DNA of 64,000 nucleotides from Methylococcaceae bacterium (GTDB taxonomy: Bacteria; Pseudomonadota; Gammaproteobacteria; Methylococcales; Methylomonadaceae), in assembly GCA_030693065.1 (NCBI GenBank), contig JAUYBL010000015.1, forward strand, positions 1 to 64,000. Reading direction: 5' to 3'. Under the pieces are notes generated by a model, which was not told the DNA's origin, ran no database searches, and was given only the letters and a program-made list of their open reading frames with translations. Position numbers and translations under genes: made by a program. Below, in pieces: positions 45,636 through 56,745 of this stretch (the stretch's first letter is position 1; every line of letters begins with the position of its first letter).

Positions 45636-46184
45636 TTAGAACAGTGGTTTTTTCTCTTCAGCGTTATAACGTGCGATGCTTGAAAGAATCTCTTCACGAG
45701 CGTCTTCAATGCCATACCAGCCATCGACTTTTACCCATTTGCCAGGCTCCAAGTCTTTGTAATGTTGAAAGAAATGCACGATTTTGGCTAATTTGTCTTC
45801 AGGAATATCATCATACGTATTAACGCGATTATAAAACGGTGTTAATTTAGGAACAGGCACTGCCAACACCTTGGCATCGCCGCCTGCTTCATCAGTCATT
45901 TTCAAAATACCAATCGGACGGCACCGAATCACGCAGCCGCTCAATAATGGCGCGGGCGTAATCACTAACACATCCACTGGATCGCCATCATCAGCAAGAC
46001 TGTGCGGAACATAACCGTAGTTGGTTGGATATTGCATTGAGGTGCCCATGAAACGATCTACCGTTAACGCGCCGGTGTCTTTATCAATTTCATACTTGAC
46101 CGGGTCGCTAAAAGCCGGAATTTCGATAACTACATTGATATCGTCGGGTACGTTAATGCCAGACTTGACGTTCATTAGTGACAT
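45636..46184 (-). CDS. ppa: Inorganic pyrophosphatase
   Basis: A 182-residue family I soluble pyrophosphatase. [23 protein letters not shown], then FPTNYGYVP-like [23 protein letters not shown] with the metal-binding Asp residues, KVLAVP and [15 protein letters not shown] are typical. It drives biosynthetic reactions by hydrolysing PPi. Length matches E. coli Ppa (176). Confidence 0.96.
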   Translation of the reverse strand: MSLMNVKSGINVPDDINVVIEIPAFSDPVKYEIDKDTGALTVDRFMGTSMQYPTNYGYVPHSLADDGDPVDVLVITPAPLLSGCVIRCRPIGILKMTDEAGGDAKVLAVPVPKLTPFYNRVNTYDDIPEDKLAKIVHFFQHYKDLEPGKWVKVDGWYGIEDAREEILSSIARYNAEEKKPLF

Positions 46185-46265
46185 GGGCTGTCCTCGTGGA
46201 GTGAATGGTAAAATGATGACATTATATCAGCTGTTATCAGCTTTAATCAGAGGAAAGCCAGAACA

Positions 46266-47081
46266 ATGCAGGGACAATTAGAGAAAATGCGCGTAATTTT
46301 GAATTCGCCGGTTGAGTATCAATTACCGCTAGGCGACCAGCGGGTTCCCTTAAATCGACTGATTGGGCAGTCTATTAAGCTTAAATTTACCGGCAAGATA
46401 ACCTGTATTCATTGTCAGCGGGCCGTCAAAAAAAGTTTTAACCAGGGTTACTGCTACCCTTGTTTTACCTCATTGGCGCAGTGTGATATGTGCATCATGA
46501 AGCCGGAAACTTGCCACTTTGCCGCCGGAACTTGCCGAGATTCTACTTGGGGAGAGCAATTCTGTTTTCAGCCGCATATCATTTATCTAGCTAATTCCAG
46601 TGGCATCAAGGTAGGCATTACCCGGCAAACACAAATTCCTACGCGCTGGATTGATCAGGGAGCCGTGCAAGCATTACCAATTTTTAAAGTGCCTTCGCGG
46701 TATGTGTCGGGATTGATAGAAATCGCGATCGGCAAGCATGTCAGCGATAAAACCAGCTGGCAGCAAATGCTTAAAAATAATGTTCAGCCTATTGATTTGC
46801 CGGCAAAAAGAGATGAATTAATCAAGACTTGCGCACCAGAGCTCAATGAGGTTAGGCAGCGTTTTGGTGAGCAGGCAGTTGAATTATTGGCTGAAGCGCA
46901 GCCCGTGGATATAGCGTTTCCGGTCGACCATTATCCAATCAAAATTAACTCGTTCAATTTTGATAAAAACCCAGAAGTCTCAGGCGTTCTACACGGCATT
47001 AAAGGCCAGTATTTGCTGCTGGATACCGGAGTAATCAATATCCGTAAGTTTACCGGCTATGAGGTGGAGTTTTCGGTGTAA
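46266..47081 (+). CDS. DUF2797 protein with zinc-binding Cys
   Basis: 271 residues. Several Cys pairs occur at 50-95: CIHCQ, GYCYPC, CDMC and CHFAAGTC. Then HIIYLANSSGIKVGITRQTQIPTRWIDQGA is a GIY-YIG-like strand pattern typical of DUF2797. No catalytic call is made. It is divergent from ppa across an 80-base gap. Homologues are common in Gammaproteobacteria without known role. Confidence 0.82.
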   Translation: MQGQLEKMRVILNSPVEYQLPLGDQRVPLNRLIGQSIKLKFTGKITCIHCQRAVKKSFNQGYCYPCFTSLAQCDMCIMKPETCHFAAGTCRDSTWGEQFCFQPHIIYLANSSGIKVGITRQTQIPTRWIDQGAVQALPIFKVPSRYVSGLIEIAIGKHVSDKTSWQQMLKNNVQPIDLPAKRDELIKTCAPELNEVRQRFGEQAVELLAEAQPVDIAFPVDHYPIKINSFNFDKNPEVSGVLHGIKGQYLLLDTGVINIRKFTGYEVEFSV

Positions 47082-47247
47082 GCGTTTTGGAGCTTGTGTA
47101 CCCTTTGCTTTGTTAGGAAATTCTTGGCTTGCAGGCTAATTGATGTCTAAGTTTGCAATTACATTTTTTCCTGGAACCGGTTAAAATGCCTGTAATACAT
47201 CGTCTAAAGCAGACGTCCCCGTGTCGCCGTTTTTAACCAAGTAATTT

Positions 47248-47276
47248 GGTAATGATTTTAAAAAAACGCATATAAT
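47248..47276 (+). promoter_or_regulatory. Likely promoter of the ilv operon
   Basis: A perfect TATAAT lies at 47271-47276, 47 bases before the ilvI start. The -35 is weak (GGTAAT at 17 bases, or TTGGTA at 19). A CGTCT/AGACG hairpin at 47201-47215 lies upstream. No leader peptide or attenuator is seen in the short leader. Confidence 0.5.
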
Positions 47277-47322
47277 CGACATCAAAACAACAATCTACTG
47301 TCAGTTTATTGAGGATATTAAT

Positions 47323-49059
47323 GTGGAGCTAAGCGGCGCACAAATTGTCATTCAGAGCCTTAAGGACGAAGGCGTAGAATATATTTTCGGCTATCCAGGC
47401 GGCGCAGTGCTGCATCTGTACGATGCCATTTTTCAGCAAGATGATGTCAAGCATATTCTTGTGCGCCATGAGCAGGGAGCCACACACGCAGCCGACGGCT
47501 ACGCGCGGGCGACCGGAAAGCCTGGTGTAGTCTTGGTCACTTCTGGACCTGGCGCTACCAACGCAGTCACTGGTATTGCTACAGCTTATATGGATTCCAT
47601 TCCTCTGGTAGTGATTTCCGGCCAGGTGTCATTGCCTGTGATCGGCAGTGATGCTTTCCAGGAAGTCGACATGGTGGGTATTACCCGACCCTGCGTAAAA
47701 CATAATTTCTTGGTAAAAGACGTCAGCCAGCTGGCAGAAACCATCAAAAAAGCTTTTCATGTTGCCACCACCGGTCGTCCGGGACCCGTAGTCGTTGATA
47801 TTCCAAAAGATATTACCGATCCACGGATTAAGGTGCCTTACAAATACCCTAAAAAAGTCGTCATGCGTTCTTATAATCCGGCAACTACCGGACATAAAGG
47901 CCAGATTAAAAAAGCAGTTGATTTACTTTTGGCAGCTGAAAGACCGATTATTTATTCAGGTGGCGGCGTTGTTTTAGGCGAAGCCAGCAAAGAATTGATT
48001 GAATTAGCTAAAACGCTCGGCTTTCCGGTCACTAACACCTTGATGGGCCTTGGCGCTTATCCTGCAACTGACCCGCAGTTTGTCGGCATGCTAGGTATGC
48101 ATGGCACTTATGAAGCCAACATGGCAATGCACGAAAGTGATGTCATATTGGCCATTGGTGCGCGCTTTGATGATCGAGTTACCGGTAAGCTTGATGAGTT
48201 TTGCCCGTACGCGAAAATTATTCATATAGATGTTGATCCCGCTTCTATTTCCAAAACCGTCAGAGTCGACGTGCCTATCGTCGGCGGCGTCAAACCGGTT
48301 TTGGACCAAATGCTGGAAATGCTCGCTGAAAGCAAAAAGAAACCAAGCAAAAAAGCTTTGGAAGCCTGGTGGAAACAAATTGATCAGTGGCGCAGTGTGC
48401 ATTGCCTTGAGTTCGATCGCGAAAGCCGTTTAATCAAACCGCAATATGTGATTGAGCAACTCTACGAAGTGACCAAAGGTGACGCCTATGTCACCTCTGA
48501 TGTTGGTCAACATCAAATGTGGGCGGCTCAATATTATCCATTTGATAAACCGCGTCGTTGGATCAATTCCGGCGGCTTGGGCACTATGGGTTTTGGTTTG
48601 CCTGCTGCGATCGGCGTTAAATTGGCCTTTCCAGATTCTGAAGTGGCTTGTGTTACCGGTGATGCCAGTATTCAAATGTGTATTCAGGAGTTATCAACTG
48701 CCCTGCAATACAAAACGCCCATTAAGATCATTAATCTGAATAACAGCTACATGGGAATGGTCAGGCAATGGCAGGAGTTTTCCTATGAAAGCCGTTACTC
48801 ACATTCATACATGGATACTATTCCAGAATTTGTAAAACTTGCAGAGGCTTATGGTCACGTCGGCATTCGTGTCACTAAACCAGAAGAGGTAAGACCAGCT
48901 CTGGAACAAGCGTTCGCTCTGAAAGATCGCACAGTATTTTTAGATATTCTTACTGATCGCACCGAAAATGTTTACCCAATGATTGAAGCCGGAAAAGGTC
49001 ATCATGATATGAAGTTGAGAGTAGCTTTGGGCACATCAACGGACAGGGAGCTTGCGTAA
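47323..49059 (+). CDS. ilvI: Acetolactate synthase, large subunit
   Basis: 578 residues starting with GTG; GAGGAT lies 7 bases upstream. The TPP-activating Glu50 ([15 protein letters not shown]), the [14 protein letters not shown] start, FAD-binding [11 protein letters not shown] and the TPP motif [13 protein letters not shown]...NN (in [15 protein letters not shown]) are intact. It makes acetolactate from pyruvate for valine, leucine and isoleucine. The small subunit begins directly after its stop. It is closer to IlvI than to catabolic synthases because it needs the adjoining regulatory subunit. Confidence 0.96.
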   Translation: MELSGAQIVIQSLKDEGVEYIFGYPGGAVLHLYDAIFQQDDVKHILVRHEQGATHAADGYARATGKPGVVLVTSGPGATNAVTGIATAYMDSIPLVVISGQVSLPVIGSDAFQEVDMVGITRPCVKHNFLVKDVSQLAETIKKAFHVATTGRPGPVVVDIPKDITDPRIKVPYKYPKKVVMRSYNPATTGHKGQIKKAVDLLLAAERPIIYSGGGVVLGEASKELIELAKTLGFPVTNTLMGLGAYPATDPQFVGMLGMHGTYEANMAMHESDVILAIGARFDDRVTGKLDEFCPYAKIIHIDVDPASISKTVRVDVPIVGGVKPVLDQMLEMLAESKKKPSKKALEAWWKQIDQWRSVHCLEFDRESRLIKPQYVIEQLYEVTKGDAYVTSDVGQHQMWAAQYYPFDKPRRWINSGGLGTMGFGLPAAIGVKLAFPDSEVACVTGDASIQMCIQELSTALQYKTPIKIINLNNSYMGMVRQWQEFSYESRYSHSYMDTIPEFVKLAEAYGHVGIRVTKPEEVRPALEQAFALKDRTVFLDILTDRTENVYPMIEAGKGHHDMKLRVALGTSTDRELA

Positions 49060-50617
<1,558 letters not shown>

Positions 50618-50636
50618 GCTGGTTTAGCTGTATATA

Positions 50637-50668
50637 AAAAGCCCATCGCTTGATGGGCTTTTTTTTGC
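50637..50668 (+). terminator. Rho-independent terminator of the ilv operon
   Basis: GCCCATC (50641-50647) and GATGGGC (50652-50658) form a short stem ended by a T-run of nine; A residues before it make it usable in the other direction too, for the convergent msh genes. Confidence 0.93.
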
Positions 50669-50734
50669 CTGCCAGAAAAGTTGATTCTTTTTCGTAGGCT
50701 GAGCGGAGCCGAAGCCAACTATACGCTTCGACTT

Positions 50735-51133
50735 CTATTTGACGATAGAAACCTCAATCTGCCGAAATACATAATCAATACTGGCATAGCTGCCATATTG
50801 GCTGAGGGCATTGATGCGATAGACCGTGAGATTTTGATCGGCCTCAGAGTAACTCTGGCTGCTGCAACTCAAGCTAACGTTAAAGCCGTCAATACCGGTA
50901 AAAGTCATCGCAGTTTGCGCACTGATGTCAGTGCAACTGCCGCCGTTATTAATACGGCCAATCGACCATTCAATCCCTGCGCGCGCAGCCTGATAAGCAC
51001 GAGCACCTTGCAACGCATAATTGAAGGTGCCGATTTGCACGCCGCTCAGCCTCACCATGTAGCCACCGAGCAAGCCCAGTACTACCAGAATAAAAATAGC
51101 CATGACAAGAGAAAAGCCTTGTTGTCGTTTCAT
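50735..51133 (-). CDS. mshP: MSHA pilus protein MshP
   Basis: 132 residues. The N-terminus MKRQQGFSLVMAIFILVVLGLLGGYM is a prepilin-like leader and helix as in MshP; a Cys pair (GSCTD, LSCSSQS) lies in the globular part. It starts 4 bases inside the end of mshO and is the last gene of the minor pseudopilin group. It likely primes or stabilises the pilus tip. Confidence 0.82.
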   Translation of the reverse strand: MKRQQGFSLVMAIFILVVLGLLGGYMVRLSGVQIGTFNYALQGARAYQAARAGIEWSIGRINNGGSCTDISAQTAMTFTGIDGFNVSLSCSSQSYSEADQNLTVYRINALSQYGSYASIDYVFRQIEVSIVK

Positions 51134-51921
51134 GGGGCGTTATCCACATGCACTTGATGCACCAAACGAGTCGATTCGCCTGCGCTATCAGTCAGGGTGA
51201 TTTGCAGCGTGACCAGGCCTGAGTTGGTGGCCGTTGCCGAACTATAGGCAAATGTGCAGCTACTGATAGTATTGGCTTGCAGTTGCCCGGTCACGCCAGT
51301 AGGCGGATTGGCTTGCGTAGCGGTAATGTTGTAACCGGAATAGCGCAGCAATGTATGGGCGACAGTGTCGCAACGGTAAGTAATAGGTGTATCGACAATA
51401 AAAAACCGCTGCTGGGGCGATTGCAGTGGAAATTTTTTGGCACTAGCTAGACTGATTGATGTTGTAGTCGATGCGCTACTCAATGTCGCGCGGTTATTAC
51501 CGGCATAGGCGTCGGCAGATACTTGCCCCAAGTTGTAAATCACCAACTCACCGCGAGGCGCGGATATTAAGGTGCCGATCACATCAAAACTGCTGTCAGT
51601 GCTGGTGAAATCAAGAATATTGCCACTGCCGGTGTTGGTGAGTTTAGCTCGATAACGTCCGCCATCGCTGGTATGCAGCAGCTCTAACACCGTGCCGTCG
51701 CTGTTAATGCGGATACTGTTTGGTAAAGCGCGGCGAATGTCGCGTTGCATCAATCGCAAGGTTGATTCGGCGCTATCAACCAGCGCGGTGCGACGTTGCT
51801 GGTCGAAATAACTCTTCACAGGCAACGTAATAAGATCACTGGTCATTGATGCCAAAATGCCGACAATAACGATGACGGTAATCAGCTCAATTAGGGTAAA
51901 CCCTTGCTCGCGGCGGATCAT
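51130..51921 (-). CDS. mshO: MSHA pilus minor pilin MshO
   Basis: 263 residues with leader MIRREQG, cleavage before Phe and FTLIELITVIVIVGILASMTSDLI. The globular part has a Cys near RCDTVAHTLLRYSGY and ISSCTFAYS. It overlaps mshP at its end and lies 1 base after mshD. Prepilin peptidase is not in the window. Confidence 0.85.
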   Translation of the reverse strand: MIRREQGFTLIELITVIVIVGILASMTSDLITLPVKSYFDQQRRTALVDSAESTLRLMQRDIRRALPNSIRINSDGTVLELLHTSDGGRYRAKLTNTGSGNILDFTSTDSSFDVIGTLISAPRGELVIYNLGQVSADAYAGNNRATLSSASTTTSISLASAKKFPLQSPQQRFFIVDTPITYRCDTVAHTLLRYSGYNITATQANPPTGVTGQLQANTISSCTFAYSSATATNSGLVTLQITLTDSAGESTRLVHQVHVDNAP

Positions 51922-51922
51922 G

Positions 51923-52372
51923 TTAATACTCTGCCTTGTAGCCGACTAAGGTCAGTCTGGAGACGCCTGGTCCCGACACACTGACGGTAATCTTTTTGGC
52001 ATTAACACCGCCGGTTAACGCGGTTGCCGCTGCTACCGCAACCGTCACCGTATATTGCGATAATCCAGTAACGGCGTTGCCTTGCTGGTCACGGACACCG
52101 GCATCACTCAAGCCGTTGTAATCATCAACATCATCAAAATTACTGCGACCAGTGCTGGCGGTACCGCTGTAGGCTTGCAGCGAAATTTCTTCCAGATAGG
52201 ACTCGGCAATTGCCAGTGCTTGATATTCAACCACAGGATCGGCGCTATGACTAACGGTGAGATTAATAACGGAAAGAATGCCTACCAACGCGATGCTGAT
52301 AATCACCATCGACAAAATCAGCTCAACCAAGGTTGTGCCGCGTTGTCGCTTAAGGCGTACTGTCATAAACAA
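51923..52372 (-). CDS. mshD: MSHA pilus minor pilin MshD
   Basis: 149 residues. The type IV leader MFMTVRLKRQRG is followed by TTLVELILSMVIISIALVGIL; the mature N-terminal residue would be Thr instead of Phe, which is unusual but leaves Glu5. It overlaps mshC by 23 bases. An ATG two codons later is possible. Confidence 0.82.
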   Translation of the reverse strand: MFMTVRLKRQRGTTLVELILSMVIISIALVGILSVINLTVSHSADPVVEYQALAIAESYLEEISLQAYSGTASTGRSNFDDVDDYNGLSDAGVRDQQGNAVTGLSQYTVTVAVAAATALTGGVNAKKITVSVSGPGVSRLTLVGYKAEY

Positions 52373-52892
52373 AGCCGGTATCTTGTATTACGGTGATTTT
52401 TCGGCTGCCGATAGTGATGTCCAACCCAGTTGAAGCAGTGCCTTTAGCGGTGAAATAAATTGTCGTATTGCTAACCGAAATGCCAGATTGGCTACCTTGG
52501 TAGCTGGGTTCGCCAGAACCCGGACGTTTAACCATTTGGGTGAAATCGCTGGTAGTGGTCGATGCACACTGACTACGATTGCTAGCCCCCGGTTGTTTCA
52601 AGGCAAACTGATTGGCGGCAATTACTACCTGCACATTACAACCGCTCGCTACTGCCAATTTTTGTGCATAACGAATGGCGCTAAGGGTATCGTCGAAAAA
52701 ACCGCGTTCTTGAAAAGTAGAAATACTGAAAAACTTTGGCAGTGCTGTGGCGGAAATAATTCCCAAAATGACAATGGCCATCACCAATTCAACCAGAGTA
52801 AAGCCTCGCTGCGAAATAAAATTGGCTTTGAAATTGTGCTCAATCACAGTAGTAGGCAAAAAAGCAAAGCGTGGACAACTTAAGCTATCCAC
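52350..52892 (-). CDS. mshC: MSHA pilus minor pilin MshC
   Basis: 180 residues from a GTG at 52892. The leader before RGFTLVELVMAIVILGIISA is long (about 28 residues); GTG at 52847 would give a 13-residue leader. The pilin helix has Glu5 and a short Cys pair (GCNVQV, SQCAS). It follows mshA by 9 bases. The N-terminal part up to residue 15 is probably not translated or is very long for a pilin leader. Confidence 0.8.
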   Translation of the reverse strand: MDSLSCPRFAFLPTTVIEHNFKANFISQRGFTLVELVMAIVILGIISATALPKFFSISTFQERGFFDDTLSAIRYAQKLAVASGCNVQVVIAANQFALKQPGASNRSQCASTTTSDFTQMVKRPGSGEPSYQGSQSGISVSNTTIYFTAKGTASTGLDITIGSRKITVIQDTGFVYDSTP

Positions 52893-52901
52893 GCCAAAGA
52901 C

Positions 52902-53345
52902 TTAACAACCACCAATAACAGGGGTTACTACGCCGGTGGTTCCATTGTATTCGACTCGGCAGGTAGCGCTACCGCCGTTAACTGGAGTGAACGTAACCGC
53001 TGTGGCTGTGGTGTAATCAGGGGTGACAGCGTTTAAATTATCCATTGCTCTCCCAATTCCAACAGCGCTTCCTTCTGGGATGCCAGTACCCGCGGCTACG
53101 GTGACGATAGAACCCCCGCTCAGTGTGACAGAGACTGCGGTCGTGGAGCCATTTGCAAGATATGCTGCTTTGGTAATAGCGACTGCTGAGCTTATACCGC
53201 CAGCAATGCCGTTAACCGCGGCTAGTCGGGCTTGACCACCCAGATTGGCAAATTTAGGAAGCGCTGTTGCCGCCAAAATCCCCAAAATCACAATTACCAT
53301 GACCAATTCAATTAACGTAAAACCTTGTTGTTTGTGTAAATTCAC
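52902..53345 (-). CDS. mshA: MSHA major pilin MshA
   Basis: About 147 residues. The start is taken at GTG 53345 because AAGGTG lies 6 bases before it and gives the short leader VNLHKQQG; another GTG at 53384 would give a longer, less typical leader. Then [28 protein letters not shown] matches MshA of Vibrio almost exactly. The C-terminal part is Gly/Thr/Val-rich with a Cys pair (ATCRVEYN and GGC). It is the first gene of the minus-strand pilin group. It builds the surface fibre used for attachment. Confidence 0.88.
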   Translation of the reverse strand: MNLHKQQGFTLIELVMVIVILGILAATALPKFANLGGQARLAAVNGIAGGISSAVAITKAAYLANGSTTAVSVTLSGGSIVTVAAGTGIPEGSAVGIGRAMDNLNAVTPDYTTATAVTFTPVNGGSATCRVEYNGTTGVVTPVIGGC

Positions 53346-53497
53346 TTTTGTCACCTTGAGTTTGAATAAGAAATAAGCCCACACTGCATTAACGCTAGAA
53401 AGTGTAGACTATACTGCAATTTAAAATCTCTGCGATTTAAAAAATCAACTTACGTGCCATAACTCCAGCTATTTAATATTTCTGCCAGACAGTCGAC

Positions 53498-53719
53498 ATG
53501 AGCATAAGAAAAATCATATTTTGCGATATATGTAATCCACAAGGTTTAAGGGCAATCGAATATCGCCGCGCACCTCGTAACGACCAGCGTACCGGACGAC
53601 GGATCAGCGATGGACGATCCTGGTTTGAAGGGGAATTGAGTGCAGCGCTTCAAGCAGGTTGGGTTAATACCGGTGATGGTGGGCATATTTGCCCCGCTTG
53701 CAAACTTAACAAATTCTGA
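53498..53719 (+). CDS. Small Cys-rich protein, unknown
   Basis: 73 residues with CDIC near the N-terminus and CPAC near the C-terminus, a likely zinc knuckle. Between them is a basic stretch (RRAPRNDQRTGRRISDGRSW). It lies between mshA (opposite strand) and mshQ (same strand, 18 bases later), so it may be the first gene of a short plus-strand operon. No family was recognised. Confidence 0.6.
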   Translation: MSIRKIIFCDICNPQGLRAIEYRRAPRNDQRTGRRISDGRSWFEGELSAALQAGWVNTGDGGHICPACKLNKF

Positions 53720-53737
53720 TGGTCGGCTAAAAATTTA

Positions 53738-56689
53738 ATGCCGGGTATTTCAATTAACTTAAACAATGCAAATAAGCCTTATGGACTGCTTTTTACTTGG
53801 CTGTTATTACTACTTTTTAGCGGTCAAACGTTTGCTTGGTACGATAACACTTGGCATTACAGGATTCCTATTAATGTACCTGCCGGTAGCAGCGTTAACA
53901 GCACCATCAAGGTCGATGTCGATTTTGCCGCGCAACTGACCGCCCTTGGCGTTACCGGTAGTTTTGATATTAACTCCCCTCGCATTGTCCGCAGCGATGA
54001 TCTCAGTTTAGTCACCAGCCAAGAATACACCGATGCTATCTACGCCGGGGGCACTGATTCTAATGGCAACAATCGTGGCGAAATTCGTTTTATTTTGCAG
54101 GATGCCGGAGCCACCACTTATTACCTGTATTTTGATACCGTAGCGAATGGCCCTAAAGCGACCAACCCGCAAACCGAAATCAATGGCAACTTCGAGGCCG
54201 ATATTACCGGTACGGTAACCCCGAGTGCCTGGGCTGCAGCCAGTCGTAGTGATGCCAATATGGATTTGCAGATTCGTCCTGCGGAGACTGTGAGTGTTAG
54301 TGATAACAGTTCCGGCACACTTCCGGCAACAGTTAATACCAACGGTAACCCCAGCACTGGTAAATATTCTTATTTGCTAGGCTTTCGTAGTAAACCCGAC
54401 ACGAATAATGCCAATGCCACTATTACCCGTACTATTAAAATCCCCGCTACTAATCCGGGTAATCTTACGATTAAAATTAAACCAGAGGGCTGGGATTCGG
54501 GAAAAAATAAGGATCTGAGTAACTATGATTTCTTGCAAGTGCGCTTACTAGATGCCAGTAATTCTAACCTGCTGTTAGTGGTTGTCGGGCCATCACTGAA
54601 TAATTACGCGACTTGCCCATTTAGCCCTAATCACAACACCAGTCCTGCAACCAAAAGCGCCTCGGGTTATGGACCTTATAATTATTGGGACAATGGGACC
54701 GGTTCCAATAATCATACCTTAGGAATGACCAGTACTTTTAACCGAGGTAGTGAGCCTTGGATTAGCTGTTCTGCAGGTTTAGCTACGGTTGCCGGCAAAA
54801 CTGTCAAGTTAGAAATAAGAATGGATGTTACCAACGCATATCGGAGCTGGTTTTTGCTTGATGATTTGGAATGGAGTGTTACAAGCGCCAGTTTGGGCAC
54901 ACCGCAAACTGTGCCCGTTGTTGTCCCACCTCCCACTGGCTTTAATGCCTTTGAAACAACTACCGCCGCCAACTCAATCAGTGGTGTGTTGAAAACCAAA
55001 ATTGCAGGAACCGCATTTAATTTTGATGTGGTTGCACTCGCCGGTAGTCCTACCACGGTATTGACCAGCTTTACCGGTACAGTCAAAGTGGAGATGGTTG
55101 ATGGTCGTGGTGCAAGTTGTACTACCCATACTGCAATTCAAACCGTCACTGCCGGTTATGCATTTACTGCGCCAGAACAAGGCCGACATACTTTTTCCGG
55201 CGTCAGCCAAGCGCAGGCGTATCCCGATGCGCTAGTGCGTATTTCTTATCCAGCCAGCGCGCCAACTGTGGTGGTCTGTTCTACGGATCATTTTGCTATT
55301 CGTCCAGCCAGCTTTATTGCTGCCGCAAGTGATGCTAACTGGGTGTCGGCCGGGACTACACGATCTTTGAATGCCACCTCGGCTAGTGCTACACCAACGC
55401 ATAAGGCCGGGCAGCCGTTTACTTTGGTTGCAACAGCCTATAACAGTCTCGGTGCTGTCACCAGCGGCTATAACGGAACCCCAAGCGCTAATTTTAATAG
55501 TTGCGTTTTGCCTGCTAGCGGGTGTGTCGGCGGCGCCTTCAATGCCGGCACTTTTGTCGTTAATAACGGTGTTGCGACGTCGATAACTGCTCAATATTCC
55601 GAGGTTGGCGTTATTAACGCAACAATTAAAGATAGTGATTTTGCAATTATTGACGCTAGCGATGGTTCTACCTTAAGCGAGCGTACTATCACGTCCCCAA
55701 TTTTTACTATTGGCCGGTTTGTACCGGATCATTTCGATGTCACTATAAATACGCCGGTCTTTGCAACCAGCTGTAATACGTTTACCTATATCGGGCAGCC
55801 TATCAAATTTGCCACCGCACCAGAAGCCAGCATTAGCGCTAAAAACAACTCCGGCGTAGTCACGCAGAATTACACCGGCAGTTTATGGAAGATTAACCCC
55901 AGCGATACAACTTATGGCATTACACCGAGCTATAGCGAAGCTGCTCAGCCATTGACGGTATTAAATACCAGTCTACCTACTACTATCGATAACGGTGACG
56001 GCACTGGGCGGCTCAACTTTGCCGATACCACCAGTAATATTCTGGCAATTACTCGATCCGCGCCAATTAACGAGTTTAATGCTGAAATCGCCCTGAGTTT
56101 TATCTTGCAAGACACCGATGCCGTACAGGTTGCCAACATCAATGGCGGCGCGGGCGTTAATCCGGTTGGATTTGGTGCGGCCACTGTCGGCAACGGCATC
56201 AGCTTTACCGGCGGCAATAAAGTTCAGCGCTGGGGACGGTTAGCATTGGGCAATGCCTATGGCTCGGAATTGGTTGCCCTGTCGGTGCCGTTATTTACTG
56301 AGTATTTCAACGACTCGTCGTTTATCAGTAACACTAGCGACAATTGCACGGCGTTAACCTTGAGCAGCCAGCTGGCGCTTAGCAATCCGCTCACCAATAG
56401 CGGTGCAACTAAAGCAGGTAATGCCGTGATGATTATTGCGCCTGTTGGTACCTCGCAAGCCAGCTTGGCAAATGCCACTCTACTCAATGGCGTGGCGGGA
56501 TTGAGTTTTAGCGCACCGGGCGCGGGCAATACCGGTTATATCGACATCAGCGGCAATTTTGCCAGCATGCCGTGGCTCTTATTCGATTGGGATAATAATG
56601 GCGTGCAAGATAATTCGCCCACTGCCAAAGCGACGTTTGGCATTTACAAAGGTAACAGCAAGCAGATTTATTTGCGGGAAGTTTATTAG
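53738..56689 (+). CDS. mshQ: MshQ-like large surface protein
   Basis: 983 residues with a signal peptide (LLFTWLLLLLFSGQTFA). A DUF2341-like domain follows (NTWHYRIPINVPAGSSVNST, residues 35-160). Then come concanavalin-like and Ig-like repeats (SATPTHKAGQPFTLVATAYN). The C-terminal DUF6701-like part has IGRFVPDHFDVTINTPVF, KVQRWGRLALGNAYGSE and ending LREVY. This is the make-up of MshQ, which in Vibrio lies at the end of the msh operon on the same strand; here it is on the opposite strand. It probably caps or decorates the pilus. Confidence 0.87.
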   Translation: MPGISINLNNANKPYGLLFTWLLLLLFSGQTFAWYDNTWHYRIPINVPAGSSVNSTIKVDVDFAAQLTALGVTGSFDINSPRIVRSDDLSLVTSQEYTDAIYAGGTDSNGNNRGEIRFILQDAGATTYYLYFDTVANGPKATNPQTEINGNFEADITGTVTPSAWAAASRSDANMDLQIRPAETVSVSDNSSGTLPATVNTNGNPSTGKYSYLLGFRSKPDTNNANATITRTIKIPATNPGNLTIKIKPEGWDSGKNKDLSNYDFLQVRLLDASNSNLLLVVVGPSLNNYATCPFSPNHNTSPATKSASGYGPYNYWDNGTGSNNHTLGMTSTFNRGSEPWISCSAGLATVAGKTVKLEIRMDVTNAYRSWFLLDDLEWSVTSASLGTPQTVPVVVPPPTGFNAFETTTAANSISGVLKTKIAGTAFNFDVVALAGSPTTVLTSFTGTVKVEMVDGRGASCTTHTAIQTVTAGYAFTAPEQGRHTFSGVSQAQAYPDALVRISYPASAPTVVVCSTDHFAIRPASFIAAASDANWVSAGTTRSLNATSASATPTHKAGQPFTLVATAYNSLGAVTSGYNGTPSANFNSCVLPASGCVGGAFNAGTFVVNNGVATSITAQYSEVGVINATIKDSDFAIIDASDGSTLSERTITSPIFTIGRFVPDHFDVTINTPVFATSCNTFTYIGQPIKFATAPEASISAKNNSGVVTQNYTGSLWKINPSDTTYGITPSYSEAAQPLTVLNTSLPTTIDNGDGTGRLNFADTTSNILAITRSAPINEFNAEIALSFILQDTDAVQVANINGGAGVNPVGFGAATVGNGISFTGGNKVQRWGRLALGNAYGSELVALSVPLFTEYFNDSSFISNTSDNCTALTLSSQLALSNPLTNSGATKAGNAVMIIAPVGTSQASLANATLLNGVAGLSFSAPGAGNTGYIDISGNFASMPWLLFDWDNNGVQDNSPTAKATFGIYKGNSKQIYLREVY

Positions 56690-56745
56690 GGTTAATGATT
56701 TCGTAGGAGCGGGCCTTGCACGCGAACGATATATAGCTTTGAAGA

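Noticed and set aside
50692-50720. GGCTGAGCGGAGCCGAAGCC as another REP copy
   Set aside because: Similar words, but the arms are too degenerate and no outer repeat is visible.
50681-51157. 158-codon plus-strand frame opposite mshP
   Set aside because: It is the antisense of a clear prepilin-like gene and has no recognisable feature of its own.
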